This document shows, piece by piece, positions 33,877-44,677 of a stretch of DNA of 64,000 bases; the first letter of the stretch is position 1; each line of letters starts with the position of its first letter. A program made the translations under genes and the position numbers. Under the pieces are notes generated by a model that saw nothing but the letters and a program-made list of their open reading frames with translations, had not been told where the DNA came from and did not search any database. The DNA comes from Nicotiana tabacum (taxonomy: Eukaryota; Streptophyta; Magnoliopsida; Solanales; Solanaceae), in assembly GCF_000715075.1 (NCBI RefSeq), contig NC_134097.1, positions 127,780,997 to 127,844,996 of the forward strand, given 5' to 3'.

Positions 33877-34875
33877 CTATGTTGGATTCATTCGATATGC
33901 TGCTTTATTAGGAAGTGGTGCACCTGGAATTAAATCAATTTGATGTTTTATTGACCTCATTGGTGGTAAGGAAGAAGGTGTAGTATCAGAAACAATATCA
34001 TAAAACTCATCCAATATTGCTTGAAGTCGTGGGTCATTGACTTCTAATGACTCTTTCTTGGTGATAGATTCCACCTCCTTAGGTACTACAATAAGCACTT
34101 CCTCTCCTTCCTTCAAGTGTTCTTCTACCTTAGCTTTTGTAATGTATGTCTTCTTCATTTTAGGATTTGACTTTAAATCTTCAGGGTTCATTGGGAGCAA
34201 TTTGATCTTCTTTCCATCCTTGACGAAAGAGTAAGTGTTCTTGAAGCCATCATGAATTGTCCTTCTGTCATATTCCCATGGTCTCCCAAGCAGTAAGTGG
34301 CAAGCATCCATAGGCATTACATCACACCAGACCTTATCTTGATAATTCTTGCCAATAGAGAAAGGAATAAGGCATCGTTTATTAACTTGTACATTCCTTC
34401 CTTCATCCAACCACCTTATGCGGTATGGCTTCTGCAATGGCTCTGTCTCAAACCCCAATTTGTTAACCATTTCGTCAGAAACTACATTAGTGCAACTTCC
34501 TGGATCAATGATGAGTGTACAAACCTTTCCCTTAGATGTACAACGTGTATGAAAAATATTGTGTCGCAACCATGGTTCTTCCTTGCTAGAATCTGAATGA
34601 AGAACGCGTTGGATCATAAGGTATTCTCCATCATCTCCAAATTCAGCTACTTCTTCCAAGTTTTCATCATGTTGCTCTTCATTATAATCTTCTTCATCAG
34701 TTGCTCCTTCAAGGATGGTAAATGCCTTTTTGTTAGGACAATCAGCTTGTATATGCCCAAGTCCTCCACATTTATGGCATCTTTTTTTAAAAATTGCTTT
34801 TGAAATCATTGGCTTCCCTTCAACTTTCTGGATACTTGGTTTTGTTGTAGACGATTGTGGCTTTGTAGAGCTCAA
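33877..34875 (-). pseudogene. Chromovirus zinc knuckle and protease
   Basis: 332-codon open frame. CCHC zinc knuckle CHKCGGLGHIQADC near the start (C-x2-C-x4-H-x4-C, about 34,775), then the protease with LIIDPGSCTNVVSDEMVNKLG (the active site reads DPGS where D-S/T-G is usual) and HLLLGRPWEYDR. Ends at TAG 33,877, in phase with RT, next to the KHQIDLIPGAPLPNKAAYR linker. Gag processing is the expected role; the Pro at the active site may impair it. Confidence 0.85.
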
Positions 34876-34947
34876 ACTAGCACTCCCATGGTTGAAAGTG
34901 TTAGGCCTTTTTATGGTAGTTGATGAAAACGTGGCTTTGGCTTCCTT

Positions 34948-35958
34948 CTATTGTGTCTCTACGACCTTGGCTAGTTTGACAACATCTCCAAAGGTCCAAT
35001 GGTGCTGCAATCGTATCACATTCGCAATAGGCTTATTTAATCCAGCCAAATATCGAGCAATTAGGCGGGCTGGTTTTTCTTTAATATCGCTCTTGAGCCT
35101 AAGATATTCAAATTCTCTTGTGTACTCGTCCACGGATAAAGCTCCTTGTCTAAAAGAATGAAACTTCAAGTAAGAATCTTCTTCATATGTCTCTTGCAAG
35201 AATTGTTTGCGCAATTCTCGTTTCATTCTCTCCCAAGTGCGAATTTGTGTTTTTCCTTCAAGCTCTCGCTCTTTTTTGAGGTTTTCCCACCATAGCGATG
35301 CATAACCTCTAAGTTTTATAGCAACAAGTTTGACCTTCTTCTCATCAGAGTATTCTTCATAATCAAAAACACGCTCAATAGTTATAAGCTAATCAATAAA
35401 TTCATCGCCTTGAGATTTTCCATCATACTCCGGAATCTCAAGCTTAATATGATCACGTTGATACCCCTCTCGATTATTATTGTGTGGCCTTCTCTGAAAT
35501 ATCCTTCTATCATGTTGATACTGAACTTCATCAGAGTCGTACTCTTCACTACCTTGATTATCGGAATATTCCAAATCTGAGTTTTTATTATAATGAGCAT
35601 GGCGCCTCAGTATTTTCATGCCTTGGTCAGCTATAACTTCTTCCGCTTGCTCAATATGTCCTGCTCTCCGCGGTTGAATTGATGGATCTCGAAGTGGAAG
35701 ACGTCGCGGTAGCACTGGTATGTTGTGTCTTGGTGGCGGTGGAGGTTGTAGGTGTTGTGGAAGATTTGGTGGCTGATTTTGAACCACTAAACCTTCAACC
35801 AATCTAGTCAAATTTTGCATTGATTTCCTTAAGTCATCTAGTTGCACTTTAATTTCTTCGTTGTCTCGTTCAAGGGCTGTAATTCTTGATCTTTCATTCT
35901 CAAGTTGTTCATCAAGTGAAGAGGATCCCGAGCTTGTTATTTGCTTGTCTAGCGACAT
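34948..35958 (-). pseudogene. Chromovirus gag
   Basis: Start MSLDKQITSS at 35,958, shortly after the primer site. A heptad-like segment (ENERSRITALERDNEEIKVQ) suggests a coiled coil, followed by a Pro-rich stretch. A stop at 35,389 interrupts. The gag core continues with the FHSFRQGALSVDEYTREFEYLRL segment (35,226-34,948), again ending in TAG. All pieces are in one frame with protease and RT, consistent with a single gag-pol ORF broken by point stops. Confidence 0.85.
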
Positions 35959-35999
35959 GATGAACAAGATAACAATTTAAAAATTCGGACCTGGAACTT

Positions 36000-36013
36000 G
36001 AGCTCTGATACCA
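36000..36013 (-). other. Primer binding site of the chromovirus
   Basis: Minus strand TGGTATCAGAGCTC, the plant initiator-methionine tRNA complement, three bases inside the 5' LTR end (36,017). Confidence 0.92.
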
Positions 36014-36016
36014 AAT

Positions 36017-36721
36017 TGATGTACTTTCAAGGGTTTGCACCTCTCAAGTACAAAGAAGAGAGAAAAACAAAAGCACCCCGCTAAAGTTTTTCACAAAACT
36101 AGCGAAAGCGTTCTTCAAACTCACGTTAGAAGAATGTAAGATGGAAAGAAACCTCACCCACACGTTCCCCAATCCCGCAAGATTGCAAGAAGAGTTGAAT
36201 AAAGGAAGAACAATGAAATATAAAATAAATCACGTTTTTGAAGCAATAGCTTAGAAAAACTAATCACCAATGTTTATTTTCAGCATATTAAGCCCTTTAA
36301 ATAGGCCTTACAATGAGTAAAATTGGTAAGGTTAAGAAAAACTAATCCTAATTTGACTGAATAAGAATTAGGCTAAGAAAACCTATCCTAACTAAAATAG
36401 GAAAAAGAATTCTAGTAGGAATGGGATACCAACTAACAATCCTAGTTTGACTAGAACTACAAATATAACCCTACTAAAACAAAAATTAAATTCCTAGGAA
36501 ACAAGAAATAAGAAATCCCAATCTTTAAGGAAAAGAAATCCTAATCTTGAATGGATTCTTAGACATCTTCAATTTCTTGAAATTCTTGGGCCTCAATTGG
36601 ACTAAGGCTAATTAGTGTAAGCATTTTAAATTCATGGCCCAATTCTCTAAATCCATTGGCACCTTCATGAGCCCAACAAGCCTCCATTGTTGTAGAAAAC
36701 ATGGCCTCTATATGTTCATCA
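36017..36721 (-). repeat. 5' LTR of the chromovirus (right copy)
   Basis: 705 bp, TGATGAAC to GTACATCA on the minus strand. Near-identical to the left copy, including the open frame for the pol tail (36,559-36,715). Confidence 0.92.
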
Positions 36722-36788
36722 GAACTACCCACATGTCCCATCCAAATACATGTAGCTCCTCCCCCTGTTGGCTGCTTGTCTGGTGTTG
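36722..36788. other. 67-bp filler at the right edge of the chromovirus
   Basis: This stretch has no match to the LTR sequence expected here. The uninterrupted copy at about 13,190-13,258 reads GCACGCATAAGGCACGTACT and so on up to TAATCGGG. The expected bases are replaced, and no target duplication is found. Confidence 0.6.
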
Positions 36789-37238
36789 TAATCGGGTAGT
36801 AAAGGATATGATGACCTGTGCGCTAATGTTATGTGTAGCACCCCAACTTGAGGACGATTACCAAGTATTGAATAGAAGTGATCCTATAGGCTAAAAAACC
36901 TAGGACCCCTTTTACTCCTTATTTTAAACATAATATCTATTTGTCTAAATTGTTTTGTTTGCTTATAAGACTAACTCATCTAATTCGAGTTTAGACGGGA
37001 CCCACCGTTGTGGACTTCGAAGGGTTCCTAACACCTTCCACTCAAGGTTATTTTGAGCCCTTAACCAATCTCTGGTAATGCAAACCGGTTTATAAGTTAT
37101 TCGCCTTAGGTGCCCTAACCCGCCTTAAATCCATCAGGTAGCGACTCTTCAAATTCCATACCCAATTCCCAAAAGGAAATGAGTTGTCCCAAAGAAATGT
37201 CGAAGCCCGGACTCCGTGAGGAAAAAGGGGGCACAACA
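36789..37238 (+). repeat. 3' LTR of element B, terminal part
   Basis: Resumes at TAATCGGGTAGTAAAGG, collinear with 13,252 onward, and ends AAAAAGGGGGCACAACA. It continues directly into the Retand-like integrase piece. Confidence 0.85.
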
Positions 37239-37253
37239 TCATGTCGAGATAAA

Positions 37254-38488
37254 TTCAACAAGTTTAATGTGGGACTGGAGGAATAAGTATATCGACTATT
37301 TGAAGAATGGAAAACTCCTATCGGAACACAAAGAATCGAGGGCCCTATGAGCCAAGGCTGCTAGGTTTGCATTAGATGAAGATGGAACATTGTACCGAAG
37401 AACATTCGATGGACCATTGGCGGTATGCTTGGGGCCAGAGGACACCGATTATGTTCTACTAGAAATTCACGAGGGCACTTGTGGGAACCATTCCGGTGCC
37501 GAATCTTTGGTCCGCAAAATTATCAGAGCAGGTTACTACTAGGATAGCATGGAAAAAGATACTAAGTAATTTGTCAAAAAATGTGATAAGTTTCAATGAT
37601 TTGCACCGATGATCCATCATCCCCAAGAACAACTCCATTCGACCCTATCCCCGTGGCCTTTCATGAAATAGGGAATGGATATAGTCAACCCCAGGTAAAG
37701 CTAAATTTATTTTGTTTATGACTAATTATTTTTCTAAGTGGGTAGAAGCACAGACCTTCGAGAAGGTCCGAGAAAAAGAAGTTATTGACTTTATCTGGAA
37801 CCACATCATATGCCGATTTGAGACACCTGCCGAGATTGTATGTGATAATGGAAAGCAATTCATCGGCAGCAAGGTAACGGAGTTCCTCGAAGCATATAAA
37901 ATAGAGGATTTTATCGACACCGTACCACTCAACTGGAAATGGACAGGCCAAGTCAACAAATAAAACTATAATTCAAAACCTGAAGAAAAAGTTAGACGAT
38001 GCAAAGGGAAAATGGAAAGAAGTTTTACCCGAGGTCCTTTGGGCATATCGGACAACATCGAAGTCTAGCACGGGGGCTACCCCGTTTTATCTAGTATATG
38101 GCTTCGAGGCCCTCATCCCTGTCGAGCTTGGAGAACCCAGTGCCAGGTTTCGACATACATCAGAGGAGTCAAATCATGAGGCCGTGAATGCTAGCCTCGA
38201 GTTATTGGATGAAAACCGAGAAGCAGCGCTTCTTCGGATGGCCGCACAGAAGCAAAGAATCGAAAGATACTACAATAGAAGAACCAACCTTCGACGTTTT
38301 GAAATCGGGGACTTAGTTCTATGAAAGGCCGCCCTCAATACTCGAGACCCGAATGAAAGGAAATTGGGCCCGAATTGGGAACGACCGTACCGAGTCCTCG
38401 GAGTTGTTGGCAAGGGATCTTACAAACTTAGCACAATGGAAGGTGAACAACTCCCAACCAATTGGAACATATCATTACTCAAATGATA
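37254..38488 (+). pseudogene. Retand-like integrase (right copy)
   Basis: Zinc region (EIHEGTCGNHSGAESLV), core FMTNYFSKWVEAQ, AEIVCDNGKQFIGS and the region around the Glu, then a C-terminal domain to about 38,488. Several stops (for example in the YY*DSMEKD and *FVKKCD region near 37,540-37,570) and frameshifts occur. It shares with the left copy the loss of residues between IVGP-like sequence and the TNYF motif, so both descend from one already damaged fragment. Confidence 0.82.
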
Positions 38489-40062
38489 TTATTGCTAAGG
38501 TATGACTTTATCCTTTTGTTCATTTGAGTTAAAAACTAACTTATTACAGATTTTCGATTGAAGTTATCGAAGGCACGCGATCTCAAAGACCCCCTTTTTT
38601 ACACAAACACCTTAGGTTTTAAAGCATGTGTTGCACTATTTTTCCATTTGATCGGATTTTGTCCCAAATGGGTTTTATCGGCAAGGTTTTTAACGAGGCA
38701 ACAACTATGTGCTACCTAAGGAGAACTCAATAGTATCCAAGGCTTCTTTTCAATCAACCTCAAATACTGGGGGGTATCACGCTCAGAGGTTTTATTTTCA
38801 AGGAAAATACTTCACGCCTAAGAGGGCCCCGATATGAGAACTTTGTTATGGGCCAAACGGTCAGATGAACCGTGTCCATATAGAATAGTCGAGCCCCAAC
38901 GGCAAAACATGTACACATGTATCAATTATTTGAAGAAGCATTCTGTTTATATTGAAAACATTTTGTGTCTCAAAGAAATTTACTATCATACGAGCTCTAC
39001 ATTTGTAATCCTACGAGAAACGGCTCAAGAGCCAGAACGCAAATGCACCCCCAAATACTCGGGGACTGTCATCTACAGTCAGCACATCCGAGTCATCAAA
39101 AACTCGGACTCATAAGACCTCAAATAGGCATCCTCTTGAAATAAAGGCCAAGGCCAATATACTCGGGGACTAACTTTTTGAACAAGTTCGAAAAGTTATT
39201 GGGAAATAGGTCCAAGTGACACACCTAAAGGCTACGGCCATATCAAAGACTAAAGTCATATAAAAAGGCTACGGCCAAAATAATGCGGCTTGGAGACGTC
39301 CGACTTCCGCCATAAATTAAAGGCCTTCAAACACTTTGAAAAAAATGGGTAATTATGCTACCCTCAGCAAAATGAAAAAATAAAGGGCTTCGATAAACTC
39401 AGCCCTCGAATAATTTAAAGGCTTCGATAATATCATCCTTCAAAAAAACATCACGAGGTATTCGATTATGTTTACACAAACTAGTTACTAATAAGGTTCT
39501 GATACGTCAAACCTTCGAAAAACCCAAACGGGTACAAAAATTTTCACTAAGTATTTTAGCCGAAAAGAGGGAAAAATTATAGCTACTTTAGAGGCCGAAA
39601 CGACCCAACTTAAAGAGCCTAAGGGCCGATGTATAAGAGCCTAAGGGCCAACTTAAAAATCCTAAGGGCCGATATATAAAGCCTAAGGGCCAACTTAAAA
39701 AGGCTTAAAGGCCAAAACATATAGAGTTCGAGGCCTCGTTCTCACTCAACTCTGACTCAAGAGTCCCATTATTCCAAGCTCACATCAAATCAATTTAAGC
39801 TTAGCTCGAGGGTTAACTAAATCCCTGAGAAGTATTATGTTAACCAATAAAAAAAACCTAAGGGTTTATTATATTCTGAGCCTAGTACTCGAACTAATCA
39901 TTTAAGTTACCCAATTGAATTTTCCACAAACGAGGGCAAAATAAAATTCATCACAAGCTAAGGTTGAAACAAAGAGTTCATGTGTATTCCCAAAAGATAT
40001 TTACAAATACCCACGAGGGGTCCTTACACAAAAATACTAAGGCAAAATAAAAAATCCTAAAA
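38489..40062 (+). other. Retand-like 3' region with short repeats
   Basis: Non-coding. Recurrent phrases are ACTCGGGGACT (39,057 and 39,160), AAGGCTACGGCC (39,228 and 39,266) and, at 39,600-39,720, five copies of CCTAAGGGCC alternating with GATRTATAA and AACTTAAAA. CCTAAGGGCC recurs about every 22-27 bp. No coding capacity supported. Confidence 0.65.
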
Positions 40063-42704
40063 CTACTTCGGGGCCACATCTTCGGCAGCTGCACTTTTGG
40101 GAGCCTCCTCCTCGGGGACTTCATCTTCGTCTCCTCTGCTCTCGGAGCCACTAGCTAAGTCATCCTCATCAGAAAGCAAAATGGCAACCTCTTCTTCCGA
40201 AGTCTTCTCCCTTTCAATATCGCTGAGAGATCGAAGCCGCGAGCATGCACCTCCTCGAGGGTTTCCCTTCGAGACTGCCGCCTGGAGTGGTCAAGTGCAC
40301 ATGATAACTTAACTTCGGCCGCAGAAGGGATCTACTTTTCCCGGGCATTAGCTGTTTCAGCATCGCCTCGGTACGAAGTTATAATTGCCTCGGCGTCAGA
40401 TTTAGCCTTGGCCAGCTCTGTAGTAGATTCAGCTTTAAGCTCCTTGATTTTGTGGCCTCGAGCCAGGCTCTCTTCCTTCTCACTTTGAATCTAGATTTTG
40501 AGTGAATATAGCTGCTCCCAAAGAGTTTCTTTCTTAGAGGCAAGAATGTCTATGCCTCGCCTCCACCCCAGGGTCTCAGCCTCCTTCATCTTGAGCTCCT
40601 CTCGTAGTCGCTCCACCAATTCGCCCTTATGTTGAAACTGCAAGAATGTCTATGCCTCGCCTCCACCCCAGGGTCTCGGCCTCCTTCATCTTGATCTCCT
40701 CTCGTAGTCGCTCCACCAATTCGCCCTTATGTTGAAACTGCAAAGTAAAAGTGTAAGTAGACTGATCGGGAAAATACATGACAAAACGTCAGAGGGTATA
40801 TTACCTTTTCAGTAAGCTCGATTTGTTCTTGACGAGCCTTTGCCAATTCGGATTGAAGGTCGTTGATTTCCTCCTCTTTCTTGACATAGAGGGTTTTGAG
40901 ACCATCCCTCTCTTCCGAAATCTTCCCAAGCTCGGCCTCACATCGAGCAAGATCAGCTCGAGACTTGGAGAATTCCTTTTTATGGAGCATCACAGCCTTC
41001 ACAAAAAGGGGAAAAGTTAGACTCAGAACAAAAATGACAAGCACAGGCGTAATTTTAAAGGACAGAAAACTCACTTGTTTGAAGAGCTGACAAGCCTCAT
41101 CGAAGATGAAAGAAGCATCTAGGTCGGGTCCATCTTCAATCCCTACACGGCATTCTCGAAAGATATCATGCCCTTCGTGACTCGCCCCCACATCAGGAAA
41201 TCTCATATTCCGAGAATCTTGGATTTGCCCCTCGGAGAACTCAGGACCAGGCGGCGAATCATCCACATTGATTACCCCAAGTGATCCACTCGGGCCATTC
41301 TCTTCTATTTGAAGGGGCTCGGGACCAGGACCCTAGGTCTCACCCTCCAAATGATCTCCAAGACAAGGTTCCCTTTTGCTGCCCGATGGTTTAGGGACTT
41401 TGCTCGAACACCCCTCGGAGATTTCTTCGATTCTAGGATGAACCGCGTCTGTCGCCACCGGTTAGGCAGACTTCGAAGCACTAGTGCTTCCTCTCTTACG
41501 AGCCACCAACAGACAGTCTTCATCTTCTTCTTCTTCTTCTTCCTGGTCCCGAAGTCGTTGGGCTATTCCTAGAGATAAGGCCACAATATCGGCCTTAGGC
41601 TTTTGAACCATGCTTTTCTTCGACTTCGGTGTAGTTACAGACGACCCCCTCTTTCTCTTCTTCTCTTTGGGAGGCATTGGGATCCCTTCTTTGCCGGACA
41701 GGGGCAGTCGCATAGCAACGACGTCTCTGACGCCTGTATATAAACAAAGTAAGCATTTTACTGAGAAACACAAGTAAACAGACAAAAGAAATCACCATGG
41801 TTTTTAGCCTCCCATCGGCCCTTGGCCAGGTCACGCCAGCAGCGCTCCGAGTATGAGGAAGTAGAGATTAGTTTTCAGACCCAACCTTCGAGGGCTGGGA
41901 CCGCTCCAGGAAACCAAGCAACAGTTTCACCATTGAAAAGGGATTAGATCGAGAAAAGGATAAAATCATGAAAGAAAAAGGGAAGCTAGGTATAAAGTTA
42001 CTATGTATTTATGTTTCATGTTTCATTCCTTGGGGAATGGCATCCTCTCAGCAGGAATCAGGCCAGAGGTCCTGACTCGGACAAACTGGCTCATCCATCG
42101 TCGGTCTTTGTCCTCATCGATGCTGGATAAGAGAGATTTCGAGGATCAGCGTTGTAGTTTTATCAAGCTACCTTGGTAAAGTTGAGGACTGTATAGCCTG
42201 ATTAGATGGTCGAGGGTGAAAGGCATCCCCTCGACTTGGCTCGAGAAGAATCTGATGAAATGAACGATTCACCAGAATGAAGGGTAGATCTAGCCAAGCG
42301 TCACTTGGAATCGTTGGCAGAAGTCGAGAATAATTGGATCTATGGGACCCAGAGTTGGATTTGTGGGGTCCAGCGTGAATGGGTAGTATACACGCTCAAG
42401 TACCCCGCTTTGTTTGTAGTGATATCCTCTTTAGGGGAAGGAATCACTACTTCTTTGTTCTCCCAGTTATAGTCCTTCTTCACGTGTTCGAGCTCATCCT
42501 CGGTTATCAAACAGACTTGTCAAGACATGAGATCACATCAGCCTGGTGTCGATACAAGTTTTTCAATCTTGAAATCGGATGTTATTTCACACGGCGGGGG
42601 AATACATCCTCAATACGAGGTGGCACTACCGCTTTACTTTTGGCTGGTCGAGAAGATGATTAAACTTTTTCTTTTTGGGAAACCGATTTAGATGTCTTAT
42701 CCAT
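40063..42704 (-). pseudogene. Antisense gene of the Retand-like element (putative plant transposon-type protein), with introns
   Basis: Minus-strand gene starting MDKTSKSVSQKEKV at 42,704 and ending DEVPEEEAPKSAAAEDVAPK before TAG at 40,063. The N-terminal domain near 42,170-42,300 reads ILDFCQRFQVTLG and PFTLDHLIRLYSPQLY, then DRRWMSQFVRVRTSG (about 42,090), as in plant 'putative gypsy-type transposon' proteins (PF04195-like, from memory). A basic segment PPKEKKRKRG lies near 41,670. The C-terminal half is a long coiled coil (KSRADLARCEAELGKISEERDG) with an acidic end. Three introns have GT-AG ends: 41,734-41,795, 40,997-41,074 and 40,738-40,804. Stops in the N-terminal part mark it as decayed. 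Function unknown. Confidence 0.75.
40541..40740 (-). repeat. 100-bp tandem duplication in the antisense gene
   Basis: 40,541-40,640 and 40,641-40,740 are the same 100-bp segment with very few differences. It is not a multiple of three. On the minus strand the new junction reads ATTCTTGCAG|TTTCAAC, recreating a second 3' splice-site-like sequence identical in its last bases to the real acceptor (CTTTGCAG|TTTCAAC). Confidence 0.92.
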
Positions 42705-43058
42705 TGTGATGCAGAAATTCAAGAAAATAAAGAAAGTTGATGATGAAGTAAGGACAAATAGAAAAGGATGAAGAACTCAGGAAAGTTGAAAGTGCTAATG
42801 AGACTTTGAGAACAATGTGAGAATAAAGTTTGAAAATTGTGAAGTTGATCTATTTATAGAAGTCATTTAAGTGTATTGAGGAAGCCAAATAGCCGACCAT
42901 CAGTCGCCTCCAATTAACGACTTTAGGAATCACACGAAAAGCAACCTTTCAGTCATTTCAGCCGCTGACATCACGAGATTGGCATCAGGATCGAGACGTC
43001 GAGCATCGAAGATCAAATCATTTCTTATCGATCTACTTTAAGAAACACGGGGACTATC
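42705..43058. other. Upstream of the antisense gene / end of internal region
   Basis: 354 bp without coding support. On the minus strand this is the 5' flank of the antisense gene; a possible TATA is the reverse of GATCTATTTATAGAAG at 42,846-42,861 (minus-strand TATAAATAG). On the plus strand it ends with the polypurine tract. Confidence 0.5.
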
Positions 43059-43735
43059 TGTATATAGTCAAAATCATATGCCTTCGACTTATAGGCTCGA
43101 GAGTCCGTCCTAAGCCTGAGTTCGGGCGAAGTCAAGTTCGAGCCCAATGGACCAGACTCAGGATCGAAGATAGAATGCAAGGACCGGAGATAGGAGTACA
43201 AGGAATACCAAATCTGAGTATGTTCGACCCTGAAATAGTACTGTTATGGATTTGTAACAAAATGAGCTAGATTCCTGTCACGTTCTCAAGATTGTGGTGC
43301 AAATCCCGGAATAGGATTGTACGATTCTGTATTAGGTGGTTAGACAGTTGTATCAAGAATATTTCTTACTGTAAATAGAATATACCTTATTTAGGGGTTC
43401 TCCTATTATATAAAGGGGACTTCAGTCGTTTGTAAGATCATCCAATCATTAAGAAAAGAATATACCCTCTACTTTTTCGCCTACTGTTCATCAGAATTGT
43501 CTTTTAGCTCTACTGCTCTTGCTCTACTTTTCTTGCTTAATTGTTCTTATTGTTCTAAACCCACCTCGAGGTCACTAAGCTCGAGGTCACATCAGCTAAA
43601 TTACATTGGTTTGATTCACTTACTTCTTTAATTTCTACCTCATATTTCGTGAATATTAATTGGTATTGAACTAAATCACATATCTTTAAAACCATACATC
43701 AAGTTTAATTGTTACTCATATTTTCGAGGTAAACA
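43059..43735 (+). repeat. 3' LTR of the Retand-like element
   Basis: Starts TGTATATAGTC after a purine tract and ends GAGGTAAACA. A TATA box (TATATAAA, 43,407-43,414) is followed by GGGGACTTCAGTCG. A pair of CTCGAGGTCAC repeats is at 43,564 and 43,580. The possible target duplication to the right is CCTAC (43,736-43,740); the partner is lost with the 5' end. Confidence 0.75.
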
Positions 43736-43741
43736 CCTACC

Positions 43742-44066
43742 ATGGGAAAAGGAACAAAAACCGACAAGAAAAACCATGTCCACCTTAAGGTAATTTAATT
43801 CTGAAACAATATATTTGACATCTTAGCCTTATATCCTAGATCTTTATAAATAAAAAAAATGCTGAAAAGAAGTTGTGAATTGCAGGAAGAAAGAAAAGGG
43901 GAGTTAGGAATGGAGTTGTATCCAACAGGATCAAGCTTACCAGATTGTTCCCATGCTTGTGGACCTTGCTTGTTTTCCTTGTAAGAGAGTAATGGTGAGC
44001 TTCGAATGCCCCATTGTTTACAGGTGTATGTGTAGAGGCAAATATTACCATGTCCCTTCCAATTGA
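43742..44066 (+). pseudogene. EPF2: EPF2-like stomatal-patterning peptide gene relic
   Basis: Two exons of an epidermal patterning factor gene. Exon 43,742-43,789 encodes MGKGTKTDKKNHVHLK; a 96-bp GT-AG intron (43,790-43,885) follows. Exon 43,886-44,066 encodes GMELYPTGSSLPDCSHACGPC, then, in another frame, PCKRVMVSFECPIVYRCMCR and YYHVPSN plus stop. The family is recognised by the TGSSLPDCS..ACG..PCKRVM..FEC..YRC.CRG..YHVPS pattern of EPF2 peptides, secreted ligands that limit stomatal lineage entry. Three defects: four extra bases after GPC (about 43,966-43,976) shift the frame; about six residues with one conserved Cys are missing between FEC and YRC; and the signal-peptide part is absent, as the retroelement LTR ends 6 bp before. 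Probably a pseudogene. Confidence 0.8.
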
Positions 44067-44327
44067 TACATGCATCTTCATATTGCCACTGAAAATTCCA
44101 TTTCTTCGTGATGTAGTTTATTGTTTATTATGGAGTAGTATTATGCCTGGTTTCCTTCTTGAGAGTAGAGAGCTCAATAGATGTAGTTTTTTTTTTTAAT
44201 TAATAGAAAGAATTAAGATTTTGTTTGTGCTAATTGTGTAAATAGGAGGAATTAGTGATGTTGTAAGAGTTTTGTAAGAATGTTCTCTTACTTTTTCGCA
44301 AGACTTATTTGTACTTTTAGAAATGCA

Positions 44328-44397
<70 letters not shown>

Positions 44398-44677
44398 TAG
44401 CTACTAGATATTATTATATCTAGGGTTATTGTCCTGTACTGCTTGAATGTCTCTTGAGAACACTAATTTTTTTGGAATTAAATATTCCATGTCAAATTCG
44501 ACAACTTTTAATTTAAACTACTAACAGATGGAAAAATCTTAAGAAAGATAGGCATTGGAATAAATAATACGACTGATTAGCTGATGAGAATTGTTAGACA
44601 AAATTAACCATTTCCTGAAACAAAGATAAATATCTAAAAGAATCAAGTAATTTTAGTTTGTCCATCTTAGCATCTTC
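44067..44677. other. Spacer between the EPF2-like relic and tRNA-Trp
   Basis: 610 bp, AT-rich, including a (TA)n tract at 44,331-44,394. Nothing else supported. Confidence 0.6.
44331..44394. repeat. (TA)32 microsatellite
   Basis: About 64 bp of uninterrupted TA dinucleotides; the strand is arbitrary because the sequence is self-complementary. Confidence 0.98.

Larger units (their letters stand above)
30692..36721 (-). mobile_element. Ty3/gypsy chromovirus (CRM-like) inserted in element B LTR
   Basis: Complete minus-strand LTR element of 6,030 bp with two LTRs (706 and 705 bp, about a dozen differences by eye, so fairly recent). LTRs run TGATGAAC to GTACATCA. The iMet-type primer site is at 36,000-36,013 and a polypurine tract AGGGGAGAA lies beside the left LTR at 31,398-31,408. 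Order gag, protease, RT, RNase H, integrase. The pol frame runs into the 3' LTR, a trait known for CRM-clade elements; clade assignment is inference. No matching 5-bp target duplication: left flank GGAAT, right flank GAACT. Confidence 0.9.
14646..37238 (+). mobile_element. Tat/Ogre-type Ty3/gypsy element B, nearly complete
   Basis: Order: 5' LTR end, primer binding site, ORF1, gag, protease with G-patch, a probable intron, RT, RNase H, second RNase H, integrase, hairpin array, polypurine tract, 3' LTR. This plan (extra ORF before gag, break between protease and RT, two RNase H domains, long LTRs, Arg-type primer site) is that of the plant Ogre/Tat lineage. All coding parts carry stops or frameshifts. 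The 3' LTR (26,976-30,691 and 36,789-37,238) is split by a chromovirus. The internal region is about 12.1 kb. Confidence 0.88.
37239..43735 (+). mobile_element. Retand-like Tat element, 5'-truncated, with antisense gene and 3' LTR
   Basis: Contains integrase (37,254-38,488), a long 3' region with short repeats, an antisense gene (40,063-42,704), a polypurine tract (AAGAAACACGGGGA, 43,041-43,054) and a 677-bp LTR (43,059-43,735). An antisense ORF between integrase and 3' LTR is known from Retand and related Tat elements. gag, protease and RT are missing; the left side begins at the end of the element B LTR. Confidence 0.8.

Noticed and set aside
34597..35161. Plus-strand frames opposite chromovirus gag and protease
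   Set aside because: Antisense shadows of the real minus-strand frame; no recognisable domain.
30687..36726. GGAAT / GAACT as a target duplication of the chromovirus
   Set aside because: Only loosely similar; the right flank is filler, so no duplication is claimed.
40097..40312. Plus-strand Ser-rich frame
   Set aside because: It is the antisense reading of the acidic C-terminus of the Retand-like antisense gene.
1..43735. Endogenous pararetrovirus
   Set aside because: All RT regions are linked to integrase or sit in LTR elements; no movement or coat protein-like region seen.
44014..44199. 61-codon plus-strand frame
   Set aside because: It is a shadow of the EPF2-like exon in a wrong frame.
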